Part shown: piece by piece, positions 1-6,695 of the stretch | Layout of the letters: each line of letters starts with the position of its first letter | Position numbering within the stretch: position 1 is the stretch's first letter | DNA from: an uncultured Collinsella sp. | GTDB lineage: Bacteria; Actinomycetota; Coriobacteriia; Coriobacteriales; Coriobacteriaceae | DNA: 21,806 nt | Direction of reading: 5' to 3' | Assembly (NCBI GenBank): GCA_902492185.1 | Contig: CABUKY010000018.1 | Coordinates: forward strand, 1 to 21,806 | Translations under genes and position numbers: made by a program | The notes under the pieces: generated by a model | Told to the model about the DNA's origin: nothing | The model's database searches: none | What the model saw: only the letters and a program-made list of their open reading frames with translations

Positions 1-380
1 AAGTCGACCGCATGGTCAAGGACGCCGAGGCTCATGCCGAGGAGGACAAGAAGCAGAAGGAAGAGGTTGAGGTCCGCAACCAGACCGACAGCCTGTGCTA
101 CTCCACCGAACAGACCCTCAACGAGCTCGGTGACAAGGTTTCCGCCGACGTGAAGTCCAAGGCAGAGGCCGCTATCGCCGACGCCAAGAAGGCGCTCGAG
201 GGCTCTGACGTCGAGGCCATCAAGGCCGCCGGCGAGTCCCTGCAGTCCGTGGCCTACGAGCTGGCTCAGGTTGTCTACGCCGACGCTCAGCAGCAGACCG
301 ACGGTGCCGCCGGCGCCCAGCCTGCCGACGATGACGTCGTCGATGCCGACTACGAGGTTGTGGACGACGAGGACAAGTAA
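1..380 (+). CDS. dnaK: DnaK (Hsp70 chaperone), 3' end only
   Basis: This is the C-terminal part of the Hsp70 chaperone DnaK; the gene starts before the window and the reading frame is open from base 3. DnaK is the cytoplasmic ATP-driven chaperone that holds unfolded peptides and works with DnaJ and GrpE. The visible part is the helical lid: the DRMVKDAEAHAEEDK stretch at the window edge is typical of the Hsp70 lid start, followed by an alanine/glutamate-rich helix (KALEGSDVEAIKAA). It ends with the disordered acidic tail of actinobacterial DnaK (EVVDDEDK). The ATPase and substrate-binding domains lie outside. The stop codon is two bases before the grpE start, so the genes are almost certainly co-transcribed. 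The identification rests on the lid, the tail and the neighbours. Confidence 0.96.
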   Translation, partial: VDRMVKDAEAHAEEDKKQKEEVEVRNQTDSLCYSTEQTLNELGDKVSADVKSKAEAAIADAKKALEGSDVEAIKAAGESLQSVAYELAQVVYADAQQQTDGAAGAQPADDDVVDADYEVVDDEDK

Positions 381-382
381 TC

Positions 383-1225
383 ATGTCCGCCCGTAAAGCT
401 CGCACGGAGGCGGCTGCCACTGGCACCGCCCCCGTTGACTCTGAGGAGAAGGACGTGAAGATTCCCGTAGAGGCCGTCGACGATACCGAGGCCAACGAGG
501 CCGCGGCCGCCGAGGCTGCCGAGAACCAGGTAGAGGATTCCAACAAGGAGGCGACGATGACCGAGGACGAGATGGTGGAAGCCGCTATCCGCGCCGGTGA
601 GGAAGCCGCCGACAACGACTTTAAGCTCAAGTTCGAGCAGGCCCAAAAGGAGCTCGCCGACGTGCGCAGCGAGCTCGATGCTGCGGCAGAGGCCCAGAAG
701 GCCGCCGAGGACAAGGCAAAGGACGCCACCGAGCGTACCGCCCGTCTTCAGGCCGACTGGGAGAACTTCCGTCGCCGCACCGCCAATGAGCGTATCGCCG
801 AGCGCGAGCGCGCGACCGAGAAGCTTGTCACCGCGCTGCTGCCGGTGGTCGACGATATCGAGCGCGCGATTGACCATGCCCGCAGCCAGGAGCTTGCCGA
901 TGACTTTAAGCAGTTCGTCGACGGCGTCGACGCGGTGCATGCCAAGCTGCTCGATGTGTTTGCGCACGAGGGTGTTGAGCCCATCGACCCCAAGGGCGAG
1001 GCGTTCGATCCGCTCGAGCACCAGGCCGTGGGTCGCGTTGAGGACACGTCGCAGTACGACGAGACCGTCAACGACGTATACCAGAAGGGCTACCGCATGG
1101 CGGATCGCATCCTGCGTTCCGCGATGGTGACGGTGACCTACGGTGGCGAGAAGCGCCCCGCACCGGAGCCCGAAGCGGCGCCCGAGGATGCTGCGGCCGA
1201 TACGGCCGAGAGCACCGAGGAGTAA
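383..1225 (+). CDS. grpE: GrpE nucleotide-exchange factor
   Basis: GrpE is the nucleotide-exchange factor that releases ADP from DnaK. The ORF is 280 codons from the ATG at 383. Residues about 1-75 are alanine/glutamate-rich and probably disordered. Residues about 75-130 form a long coiled coil (KFEQAQKELADVRSELDA). They are followed by the GrpE hallmark WENFRRRTANERI and the C-terminal beta domain with EGVEPIDPKGEAFDP and HQAVGRVED. An in-frame ATG at 557 (codon 59) has a better ribosome site, AAGGAGG at 545-551, and would give 222 aa, closer to usual GrpE lengths. The 383 start has only GAGGA at 369-373 but couples directly to the dnaK stop. Either start may be used; I give the longer one. 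A terminator hairpin follows directly. Confidence 0.95.
   Translation: MSARKARTEAAATGTAPVDSEEKDVKIPVEAVDDTEANEAAAAEAAENQVEDSNKEATMTEDEMVEAAIRAGEEAADNDFKLKFEQAQKELADVRSELDAAAEAQKAAEDKAKDATERTARLQADWENFRRRTANERIAERERATEKLVTALLPVVDDIERAIDHARSQELADDFKQFVDGVDAVHAKLLDVFAHEGVEPIDPKGEAFDPLEHQAVGRVEDTSQYDETVNDVYQKGYRMADRILRSAMVTVTYGGEKRPAPEPEAAPEDAAADTAESTEE
557..559 (+). promoter_or_regulatory. Alternative internal start of grpE with strong ribosome-binding site
   Basis: An AAGGAGG box at 545-551 sits five bases before an in-frame ATG at 557 inside grpE. It is a stronger initiation site than the one at 383, and starting here removes a low-complexity A/E-rich extension. It could be the true start or a second start giving a short form. 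Confidence 0.55.
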
Positions 1226-1230
1226 TTGAG

Positions 1231-1263
1231 AAGGGCCCCGGGGCAACACCCGGGGCCCTTTCT
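1231..1263 (+). terminator. Rho-independent terminator after grpE
   Basis: A 12-bp perfect stem (1231-1242 with 1249-1260), six-base loop GCAACA, then a short T-rich tail TTTCT. It lies between grpE and dnaJ, so it probably lowers dnaJ transcription relative to dnaK-grpE rather than ending the operon, unless dnaJ has its own promoter in the 70 bases that follow. Confidence 0.8.
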
Positions 1264-1332
1264 GACCTAGTGCCATATGAAAGCATGAGCCGCCGCCCGC
1301 TGGGCGGCGGATGAAACAGGAGAGGAGCTACG

Positions 1333-2298
1333 ATGGCTGCAGGCAAAACCTTCTATGACATCCTGGGCGTATCCAAGAGCGCCTCCGACAAAGAGATCAA
1401 GAGCGCGTTTCGCAAGCTCGCGCAAAAATATCACCCCGATGCCGGCGGCGACGAGGCCAAGTTCAAGGAGATCAGCGAGGCCTACGAGACGCTTTCGGAC
1501 GAGAAGAAGCGCAAAGAGTACGACCAGATGCTCATGTTCGGCGGTATGCCGGGCGCAGGCGGCGCGTATGGCGGCGGCTACGGTGCCGGCGCGGGTGCCA
1601 GCGGCTGGGGCGACATCTTCGACAGCATCTTTAGCGGCAACGGTGCCTGGGGTAGCGATTGGGGCTCGGGCTTTGCCGGGGCTGCGGGCGCTGCCGGTGC
1701 CGGTGCGGGTCGCAGCCGCGCTCGCAAGGGCGGCGACCTGTCGCTGACCGTCGATGTGACGGCCGAGGACGCGTTTCGCGGCGTGACGCACAAGGTTACC
1801 TATCGCATTCCCTCGACAGGCGAGCAGCAGACCATTACGGTCTCGGTGCCCGCGGGTGCGGTCGACGGCGGCAAGCTGCGTTACAAGCGTCGCGGCGAGT
1901 ACGGCGTTGCCGGCGGCGAGCGCGGTGACCTGGTCGTGACCACGCACGTGGAGGAGCACCCGCTGTTTAAGCGCAAAGGCGCCGACGTGACCATGGAGGT
2001 ACCGGTCTCGGTCTATGAGGCGGCGCTCGGCTGCACGGTGGACGTGCCCACGCCCGGCGGCGCGACGGTCCGTTTGAAAGTGCCCGCGGGTACCCAGACG
2101 GGCAAGAAGTTCCGCTTTAAGGAGATGGGAGCGCCCGACGTTAAGCACCGTGGCCGTACGGGCGCGCTGCTCGTCGAGATCAAGGTGCAGGTCCCCACGA
2201 ACCTGTCCGATGACGAGCGCGATGCTATGACCAAGCTGCGCGAGGCCGACACGCGCGATTATCGCGAGAAGGTCAACCGTTACAAGGCGACGTACTAG
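1333..2298 (+). CDS. dnaJ: DnaJ-family co-chaperone lacking the zinc-finger domain (type II)
   Basis: This J-domain co-chaperone stimulates DnaK ATPase and delivers substrates. It is 321 aa from an ATG preceded by AGGAGAGGAG. Residues 1-70 are the J domain (FYDILGVSKSASDKEIKSAF, then the catalytic HPD in KYHPDAGGDEAKFKEISEAY). A Gly/Ala/Trp-rich linker covers about 70-130 (GGAYGGGYGAGAGASGWGD). The two C-terminal substrate-binding beta domains follow directly (KGGDLSLTVDVTAEDAFRG, LVVTTHVEEHPLFKRKGADV, GATVRLKVPAGTQTGKKFRF). None of the four CxxCxGxG zinc-binding repeats of classical type I DnaJ is present, so by architecture it is a type II (CbpA-like) protein. Its place behind dnaK-grpE suggests it serves this DnaK, though a type I DnaJ may exist elsewhere in the genome. 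Confidence 0.95.
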   Translation: MAAGKTFYDILGVSKSASDKEIKSAFRKLAQKYHPDAGGDEAKFKEISEAYETLSDEKKRKEYDQMLMFGGMPGAGGAYGGGYGAGAGASGWGDIFDSIFSGNGAWGSDWGSGFAGAAGAAGAGAGRSRARKGGDLSLTVDVTAEDAFRGVTHKVTYRIPSTGEQQTITVSVPAGAVDGGKLRYKRRGEYGVAGGERGDLVVTTHVEEHPLFKRKGADVTMEVPVSVYEAALGCTVDVPTPGGATVRLKVPAGTQTGKKFRFKEMGAPDVKHRGRTGALLVEIKVQVPTNLSDDERDAMTKLREADTRDYREKVNRYKATY

Positions 2299-2370
2299 GG
2301 CGGTCGCGGCGCACGCCCACGTCCGCAGGCTTATGATGGACGATAACGAGACGGAAAGGGGTCAGGTAGC

Positions 2371-2787
2371 ATGGCCGAGGACAATAGGAACAAACCGCTG
2401 TACATGATCAGCGTGGCGGCCGAGCTGACCGGCATGCATCCGCAGACTCTGCGCGTCTACGAGTCCAAAGGCTTGGTGAATCCCCAGCGCTCGGGCGGCA
2501 ACACGCGTCTGTATTCGCGTGCCGATATCGAGCGCCTGGAGCTCATCAACCAGCTGACCGACGAGGGTATCAACCTTGCCGGCGTGGTGCGTATCCTCGA
2601 TATGAAGGAACGTGCCGAGGAGCGCGAGCGCGAGAACGAGAAGCTCCGCGCCCGCGTGCGCCAGCTCGAGGACGAGCTGCACGAGTACAAGATGCAGAAG
2701 AAGATCACCGCCCTGGCCCCGCGCGACGGCTCAGTTAACCCCGAACAGGTCATGCGCAAACTTTTGGGCGCCGGCGGGGATTTGTAG
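2371..2787 (+). CDS. hspR: MerR-family heat-shock repressor HspR
   Basis: HspR is the repressor of the actinobacterial dnaK and clpB operons and binds HAIR inverted repeats, often with DnaK as co-repressor. The protein is 138 aa. Residues about 10-78 are a MerR winged helix-turn-helix (MISVAAELTGMHPQTLRVYE, then SGGNTRLYSRADIERLELI). Residues about 85-115 form a coiled coil (ERAEERERENEKLRARVRQL), giving a dimer. Its position directly after dnaK-grpE-dnaJ is the classic HspR location. The start is preceded by AAAGGGG (2355-2361). No clear HAIR sequence (CTTGAGT-N7-ACTCAAG) is found in this window; the dnaK promoter lies outside it. Confidence 0.92.
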   Translation: MAEDNRNKPLYMISVAAELTGMHPQTLRVYESKGLVNPQRSGGNTRLYSRADIERLELINQLTDEGINLAGVVRILDMKERAEERERENEKLRARVRQLEDELHEYKMQKKITALAPRDGSVNPEQVMRKLLGAGGDL

Positions 2788-2814
2788 TTACGCGGTTTTG
2801 CCAAACCGCGTAAC
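2787..2814 (+). repeat. 12-bp-stem hairpin at the hspR stop codon
   Basis: A perfect 12-bp inverted repeat (2787-2798 with 2803-2814) with tetraloop TGCC, starting on the last base of the hspR stop. No T-run follows, so it is only terminator-like. It may stabilise the mRNA end or serve as a Rho-linked stop. Confidence 0.7.
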
Positions 2815-2862
2815 CAGTTGACGCTGCAAGCCCGTCAGAGCGGCAATCTGCCTTTCAACTTC

Positions 2863-2891
2863 GGCGGCATGATCAAAAGATCAATGCCGCC
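2863..2891 (+). repeat. Hairpin with one bulged base, terminator-like
   Basis: GGCGGCATGATC at 2863-2874 pairs with GATC-A-ATGCCGCC at 2879-2891 around an AAAA loop, with a single bulged A at 2883. It is followed by TTGTTTC. This is the best candidate for the actual end of the heat-shock operon transcript. Confidence 0.55.
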
Positions 2892-2926
2892 TTGTTTCAA
2901 GGCACCTTGCTCGCTCTGGCGGGCTT

Positions 2927-3089
2927 TCGCTGTCCGCGCCAAAATATCGGCGTTGCCATGGCCCGGATGCGGCACTTGGGGACGTTCCTCACTTTGGAAA
3001 TACGGCCCGCTCGCTGTCCGTCCTCTACCTGCGGCGTTGCCTTGCTCCGGATGCGGTAGTCATGGGGGACGTTCTTAAATGACTAGTCG
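2927..3089. repeat. Diverged 84-bp tandem duplication
   Basis: Three landmarks recur exactly 84 bases apart: TCGCTGTCCG (2927 and 3011), GGCGTTGCC (2949 and 3033) and CCGGATGCGG (2963 and 3047). A fourth, GGGGACGTTC, recurs at 2978 and 3065 after a 3-base shift. The intervening bases differ, so this is an old tandem duplication or two neighbouring copies of an intergenic repeat. Confidence 0.75.
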
Positions 3090-3257
3090 AAGGGACACTC
3101 TTACACCAAATCTGCCGGCCCTCGCCGGGCTCGTCCTTTGCTTTACCGAGATAAAGTGAACGTGCAGATTCGTAACCCGCTGGCAACCGTTCTATGGCAC
3201 GATATTGAACGAATGTATGCTATGCGCCCAAATCTTTTGGGCAGAGTGGGAGACAGT

Positions 3258-5558
3258 ATGGTCAAGCTGTACGAGGACGGCATCTACCTGCGTAACGGCA
3301 GCGAGGTTGTGCCTGAGGCCGAGGCTGCCGAGCGCGGTATTACGCAGACGCCCGAGGATGCCAAGCGCGGCACCATCGCGTATTCGATCCTCCAGGCACA
3401 CAATACGTCCGGCGACCCCGAGGCGCTCAAGATTCGCTTCGACGCCATGGCGAGCCACGACATCACCTTTGTCGGCATCATCCAGACGGCGCGCGCCTCG
3501 GGCATGGAGCAGTTCCCGCTGCCCTACGTGCTCACCAACTGCCACAACTCGCTGTGCGCCGTGGGCGGCACCATCAACGAGGACGACCACGTCTTTGGTC
3601 TCTCGGCTGCCAAGAAGTACGGCGGCATCTTCGTCCCGCCGCACATCGCCGTCATCCACTCCTTTATGCGTGAGAATTTCGCCGGCTGTGGCAAGATGAT
3701 CCTGGGCTCCGACTCGCACACCCGCTATGGTGCCCTGGGCACCATGGCCGTAGGCGAGGGCGGTGGCGAGCTGGCAAAGCAGCTGCTGCGCGACACCTAC
3801 GATGTCGCCTATCCCGGCGTCGTTGCCATCTACCTCACGGGCGCCCCGCGCCCCGGCGTTGGCCCGCACGACGTGGCGCTCGCCATCATCCGTGCCGTCT
3901 TTGCCAAGGGCTACGTTAAGAACAAGGTCATGGAGTTTGTGGGCCCGGGCATCGCGAGCATGACGACCGATTACCGCAACGGCGTCGACGTCATGACCAC
4001 CGAGACCACCTGTCTGTCGAGCATCTGGGCTACCGACGAGGACACACACGCATTTTTGGCCATGCACGGCCGCGGCGACGACTACCGCGAGCTCAAGCCC
4101 GCCGATGTTGCCTACTACGACGGCTGCGTCGAGGTCGATCTGTCGAGCATCAAGCCCATGATCGCGCTACCGTTCCATCCTTCCAACGGCTTTGAGATTG
4201 ACGAGCTCAACGAGAACCTCGAGGACATCCTGCACGAGGTGGAGCTCGAGGCCGCCAAGATCGGCGAGGGCAAGACGCACTTCAGCCTGCTCGACAAGAT
4301 CGTCGATGGCAAGCTGCACGTGCAGCAGGGCGTGATCGCCGGCTGCTCGGGCGGCAACTACGACTCCGTGGTCCAGGCTGCCCGCGTGCTCAAGGGCGCC
4401 AACACCGGCTGCGGCGAGTTCTCGCTGTCGGTCTATCCCACGAGCCAACCCGTGGCACTTGAGCTTACACGCCGCGGCTATATCTACGACCTTATGGAGG
4501 CTGGCGCGATTGTGCGCACGGCATTCTGCGGCCCGTGCTTCGGCGCCGGCGACACGCCTGCCAACAACGGTCTGTCCATCCGCCACACCACGCGTAACTT
4601 CCCTAACCGCGAGGGTTCCAAGCCGGGTAATGGCCAGCTGAGCGCCGTGGCCCTGATGGACGCTCGCTCCATTGCGGCGACGGCTGCCAACGGCGGCGTC
4701 CTGACGCCGGCGACCGACCTGCCCGAGGAGACTTGGGACGAGGCCTGCGAGTACACCTTTGACGACGCGCCGTACAAGAAGCGCGTGTACTGGGGCTTTG
4801 GCAAGGCGGAGCCTGCCGACGAGCTGGTCGAGGGTCCCAACATCAAGCCGTGGCCCGCGATGGAGCCTCTCGGCGACGACATCCTGCTCAAGGTGTGCTC
4901 CAAGATCATGGACCCGGTCACCACGACCGACGAGCTCATTCCCTCGGGCGAGACGAGCTCCTTCCGCTCCAACCCGCTGGGTCTGGCCGAGTTTACGCTC
5001 AGCCGTCGCGACCCTGCCTACGTGGGCCGCTCCAAGGAGGTCGACGCGGTGGAAAAGCGCCGCGTTGCCGGCGAGGCAGCGGGCGACCTGGCGGCACTCG
5101 ATGCCGAGCTTGCCAGCGTGTTTGAGGCGCTGACCGGCGCGGGTGTCGCGGCCGATGCCAAGGCGACTGAGTACGGCTCCATGCTCTATGCCAAGAAGCC
5201 CGGTGACGGTTCTGCCCGCGAGCAGGCCGCGAGCTGTCAGCGCGTGATTGGCGGCTTGGCCAACATCGTCCACGAGTACGCCACCAAGCGCTATCGCTCC
5301 AACGTGATGAACTGGGGCATGGTGCCCTTCCAGATGGAGGCCGAGCCCAACTTTGAGGTGGGCGATTACGTCTTCGTGCCGGGTATCCGTGCTGCGCTCG
5401 ATGGCGACCTGAAGGACATCGCCGCGTACGTGGTGCGCACCGACGGCACGGTCGAGCAGATTGAGCTCTACATTGCCGATATGACGGCCGAGGAGCGTGC
5501 CATCGTCAAGGCCGGCTGCCTGATCAACTACAACAAGTTCAAGGCCGCTGCCGAGTAA
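3258..5558 (+). CDS. Aconitase-family hydratase (YbhJ-like)
   Basis: This is an iron-sulfur hydratase of the aconitase superfamily, 766 aa, best matching the YbhJ-type 'putative hydratase' group rather than TCA-cycle AcnA/AcnB. The reaction expected is reversible hydration/dehydration of a tricarboxylic or related acid in the cytoplasm; the substrate is not known. The three cluster-binding cysteines are visible at about Cys363 (IAGCSGG), Cys424 and Cys427 (FCGPCFGAG). Other family marks are LGSDSHTRYGALGTMAVGEGGG and NFPNREGSKPG. The C-terminal swivel domain includes SNVMNWGMVPFQ. The frame is open from 3138, but the ATG at 3258 matches the family N-terminus (MVKLYEDGIYLRNG) and has a GGGAG box ahead. 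It is a single-gene unit with its own terminator at 5701. A role outside the citric acid cycle is inference. Confidence 0.88.
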   Translation: MVKLYEDGIYLRNGSEVVPEAEAAERGITQTPEDAKRGTIAYSILQAHNTSGDPEALKIRFDAMASHDITFVGIIQTARASGMEQFPLPYVLTNCHNSLCAVGGTINEDDHVFGLSAAKKYGGIFVPPHIAVIHSFMRENFAGCGKMILGSDSHTRYGALGTMAVGEGGGELAKQLLRDTYDVAYPGVVAIYLTGAPRPGVGPHDVALAIIRAVFAKGYVKNKVMEFVGPGIASMTTDYRNGVDVMTTETTCLSSIWATDEDTHAFLAMHGRGDDYRELKPADVAYYDGCVEVDLSSIKPMIALPFHPSNGFEIDELNENLEDILHEVELEAAKIGEGKTHFSLLDKIVDGKLHVQQGVIAGCSGGNYDSVVQAARVLKGANTGCGEFSLSVYPTSQPVALELTRRGYIYDLMEAGAIVRTAFCGPCFGAGDTPANNGLSIRHTTRNFPNREGSKPGNGQLSAVALMDARSIAATAANGGVLTPATDLPEETWDEACEYTFDDAPYKKRVYWGFGKAEPADELVEGPNIKPWPAMEPLGDDILLKVCSKIMDPVTTTDELIPSGETSSFRSNPLGLAEFTLSRRDPAYVGRSKEVDAVEKRRVAGEAAGDLAALDAELASVFEALTGAGVAADAKATEYGSMLYAKKPGDGSAREQAASCQRVIGGLANIVHEYATKRYRSNVMNWGMVPFQMEAEPNFEVGDYVFVPGIRAALDGDLKDIAAYVVRTDGTVEQIELYIADMTAEERAIVKAGCLINYNKFKAAAE

Positions 5559-5573
5559 CGCACTTAATTGTCC

Positions 5574-5647
5574 GCCCGGGGCTTACCCTTTCCCGCCCGC
5601 TCACGCGCTTCGCGAGGGTCGCGTTCGGGAAAGGGTAAGCCCCGGGC
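5574..5647. repeat. Long palindrome with a perfect 22-bp stem
   Basis: Bases 5574-5595 pair perfectly with 5626-5647. The 30-base loop contains a smaller hairpin (CGCG-CTT-CGCG extended by CTC/GGG). It has no T-tract and lies 16 bases after the hydratase stop, ahead of a proper terminator. It is probably an intergenic palindromic repeat or mRNA 3' stabiliser. Confidence 0.8.
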
Positions 5648-5700
5648 TACATTTCTGCGTTCTCGTTGGGTCTTGAGGGACGCTAAAAATAGACTTGCTT

Positions 5701-5735
5701 GAAGCCGCCTCTGTTATCGGGGCGGCTTCTTTTTT
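5701..5735 (+). terminator. Rho-independent terminator of the hydratase gene
   Basis: GAAGCCGCC (5701-5709) pairs with GGCGGCTTC (5721-5729), with an 11-base loop, and is followed by six T residues (5730-5735). It is a textbook terminator on the + strand. Confidence 0.9.
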
Positions 5736-5742
5736 GTCGAAA

Positions 5743-5777
5743 ACCGCCACAAAGGGGACAGGCACCTTTGTGGCGGT
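5743..5777. repeat. Hairpin element A, copy 1
   Basis: A 13-bp perfect stem, ACCGCCACAAAGG (5743-5755) with CCTTTGTGGCGGT (5765-5777), and loop GGACAGGCA. It lies downstream of the - strand gene at 5832. On the - strand the stem is followed by TTTTCGAC, so it may also terminate that gene. Its loop is the reverse complement of the loop of copy 2, while the outer flank GTCGAAAACC is shared with copy 2 in the same orientation. Confidence 0.85.
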
Positions 5778-5831
5778 GGGGAACGAGCTCGATGTTGTTG
5801 TGATCGTTGAGCGGTATGTTAATGAGCGGCT

Positions 5832-6500
5832 CTACAGAATTTCATCCGGGTTGGCGGGTTTGGTTGTTTTGGGGATGCCGAGTTTGGATGACGCGAAATC
5901 GTCAACATTGTCCTTAATTCCGTCTTTGGTGTAGACAGTGACCATATAGGTGCTGTGTCCGAATTCGCCCTTGTCGCGTGTTGCCCAGGCATCCCAGTAG
6001 GCGGCCCCGTTTCGCCCTTTGATTTTTCCGACACGGCGGAGTTCTGTTCGCTTTAATTTCTGGTTGCTATAGATGGTTCGACCGGCTTCCGCGGTGAGCC
6101 CGCACTGTCCAAGCAGCTTGTCGAGGACTTGGTTCATGTGGCGCTCATCGGTGTTTGGTGCGTAGTCGTAGGCGAGGGTGATGGAGTCGAGTGGCTGGTC
6201 GTCGATCAGATAGTTTAGCGCCTGAGGTTCAAGGCAGAAATAGGGGGAGCATCCGTCGACCTTGCCGAGCAACGGTAACTTGGACTGCCAACTTCCGGTG
6301 GGAATTGCATATTCGTAGAACACGCCACGGCAGACAAAGGAGAGCGAGGTGGCACGCGAGCCGGCGTCGATCATCCCGCAAAGATCGAAGGGCGAGGCGA
6401 TACCAAAAGAAAAGGGCGTGATGACGATAAGGAAGAGCATCACGATGGGTATGGCGAGAATGGCGATGACGTTGCGACCGGTGGAATGAGACGGCTTCAT
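5832..6500 (-). CDS. Unrecognised membrane-anchored or secreted protein
   Basis: I do not recognise this 222-aa protein. The start is the ATG at 6500, which has GAGGAG at 6511-6506; the frame extends to a TTG at 6518 without a better ribosome site. Residues about 9-34 form one hydrophobic segment (VIAILAIPIVMLFLIVITPF), so the rest is probably outside the membrane. The remainder holds several cysteines (DLCGM, VCRG, DGCSPYFC, GQCG) that could form disulfides. It is mixed alpha/beta and ends in a polar tail. It stands alone on the - strand between hairpin elements A1 and A2. Base composition looks less GC-rich than the flanking housekeeping genes, which fits recent gain or low expression. No function is proposed. 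Confidence 0.7.
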   Translation of the reverse strand: MKPSHSTGRNVIAILAIPIVMLFLIVITPFSFGIASPFDLCGMIDAGSRATSLSFVCRGVFYEYAIPTGSWQSKLPLLGKVDGCSPYFCLEPQALNYLIDDQPLDSITLAYDYAPNTDERHMNQVLDKLLGQCGLTAEAGRTIYSNQKLKRTELRRVGKIKGRNGAAYWDAWATRDKGEFGHSTYMVTVYTKDGIKDNVDDFASSKLGIPKTTKPANPDEIL

Positions 6501-6610
6501 ATGCGCTCCTCGAGACAAAGATCTGTTGAGGATAGGCAGAAATGGATATGTTCAGAGAACAATTCAAGTTTAATCTCATGGCGCGAGATGGTCGACCGTT
6601 AGCGTCGAAA

Positions 6611-6645
6611 ACCACCACAAAGGTGCCTGTCCCCTTTGTGGTGGT
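6611..6645. repeat. Hairpin element A, copy 2
   Basis: ACCACCACAAAGG (6611-6623) pairs with CCTTTGTGGTGGT (6633-6645), with loop TGCCTGTCC. It sits in the 195-bp gap between the two divergent small genes, flanked on the left by GTCGAAAACC as in copy 1. The stem bases that differ from copy 1 differ on both sides, keeping the pairing. Confidence 0.87.
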
Positions 6646-6695
6646 GAGGAGCGCGCGGCTTCTTTTGGTAATAGTGTTAGCTGGCGGTATCATTA

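Larger units (their letters stand above)
2788..3257. other. 470-bp gene-free region between hspR and the hydratase
   Basis: No convincing protein gene is present; an 86-codon frame across it only reads the repeats. It holds the hairpin at the hspR stop, a hairpin at 2863-2891, an 84-bp tandem duplication from 2927, a small 5-bp GC hairpin at 3115-3128 (CCGGC/GCCGG) followed by a T-rich stretch, and a 7-bp hairpin GCCCAAA/TTTGGGC at 3226-3242 just upstream of the hydratase ribosome site. The last could be a leader structure of the hydratase mRNA. No riboswitch class was recognised. Confidence 0.6.

Noticed and set aside
2818..3078. An 86-codon frame in the hspR-hydratase gap
   Set aside because: No ribosome site, it crosses hairpins and the 84-bp duplication, and the two duplicated halves are not kept similar at protein level.
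3075..3084. AATGACTAGT shared with the reverse complement of the DUF956 stop region near 21446-21455
   Set aside because: Only about 10 bases match and neither flank continues; likely chance.
6501..6610. Upstream extension of the - strand gene to TTG at 6518
   Set aside because: The ATG at 6500 has GAGGAG at the right distance, whereas the TTG lies upstream of that box and has no box of its own.
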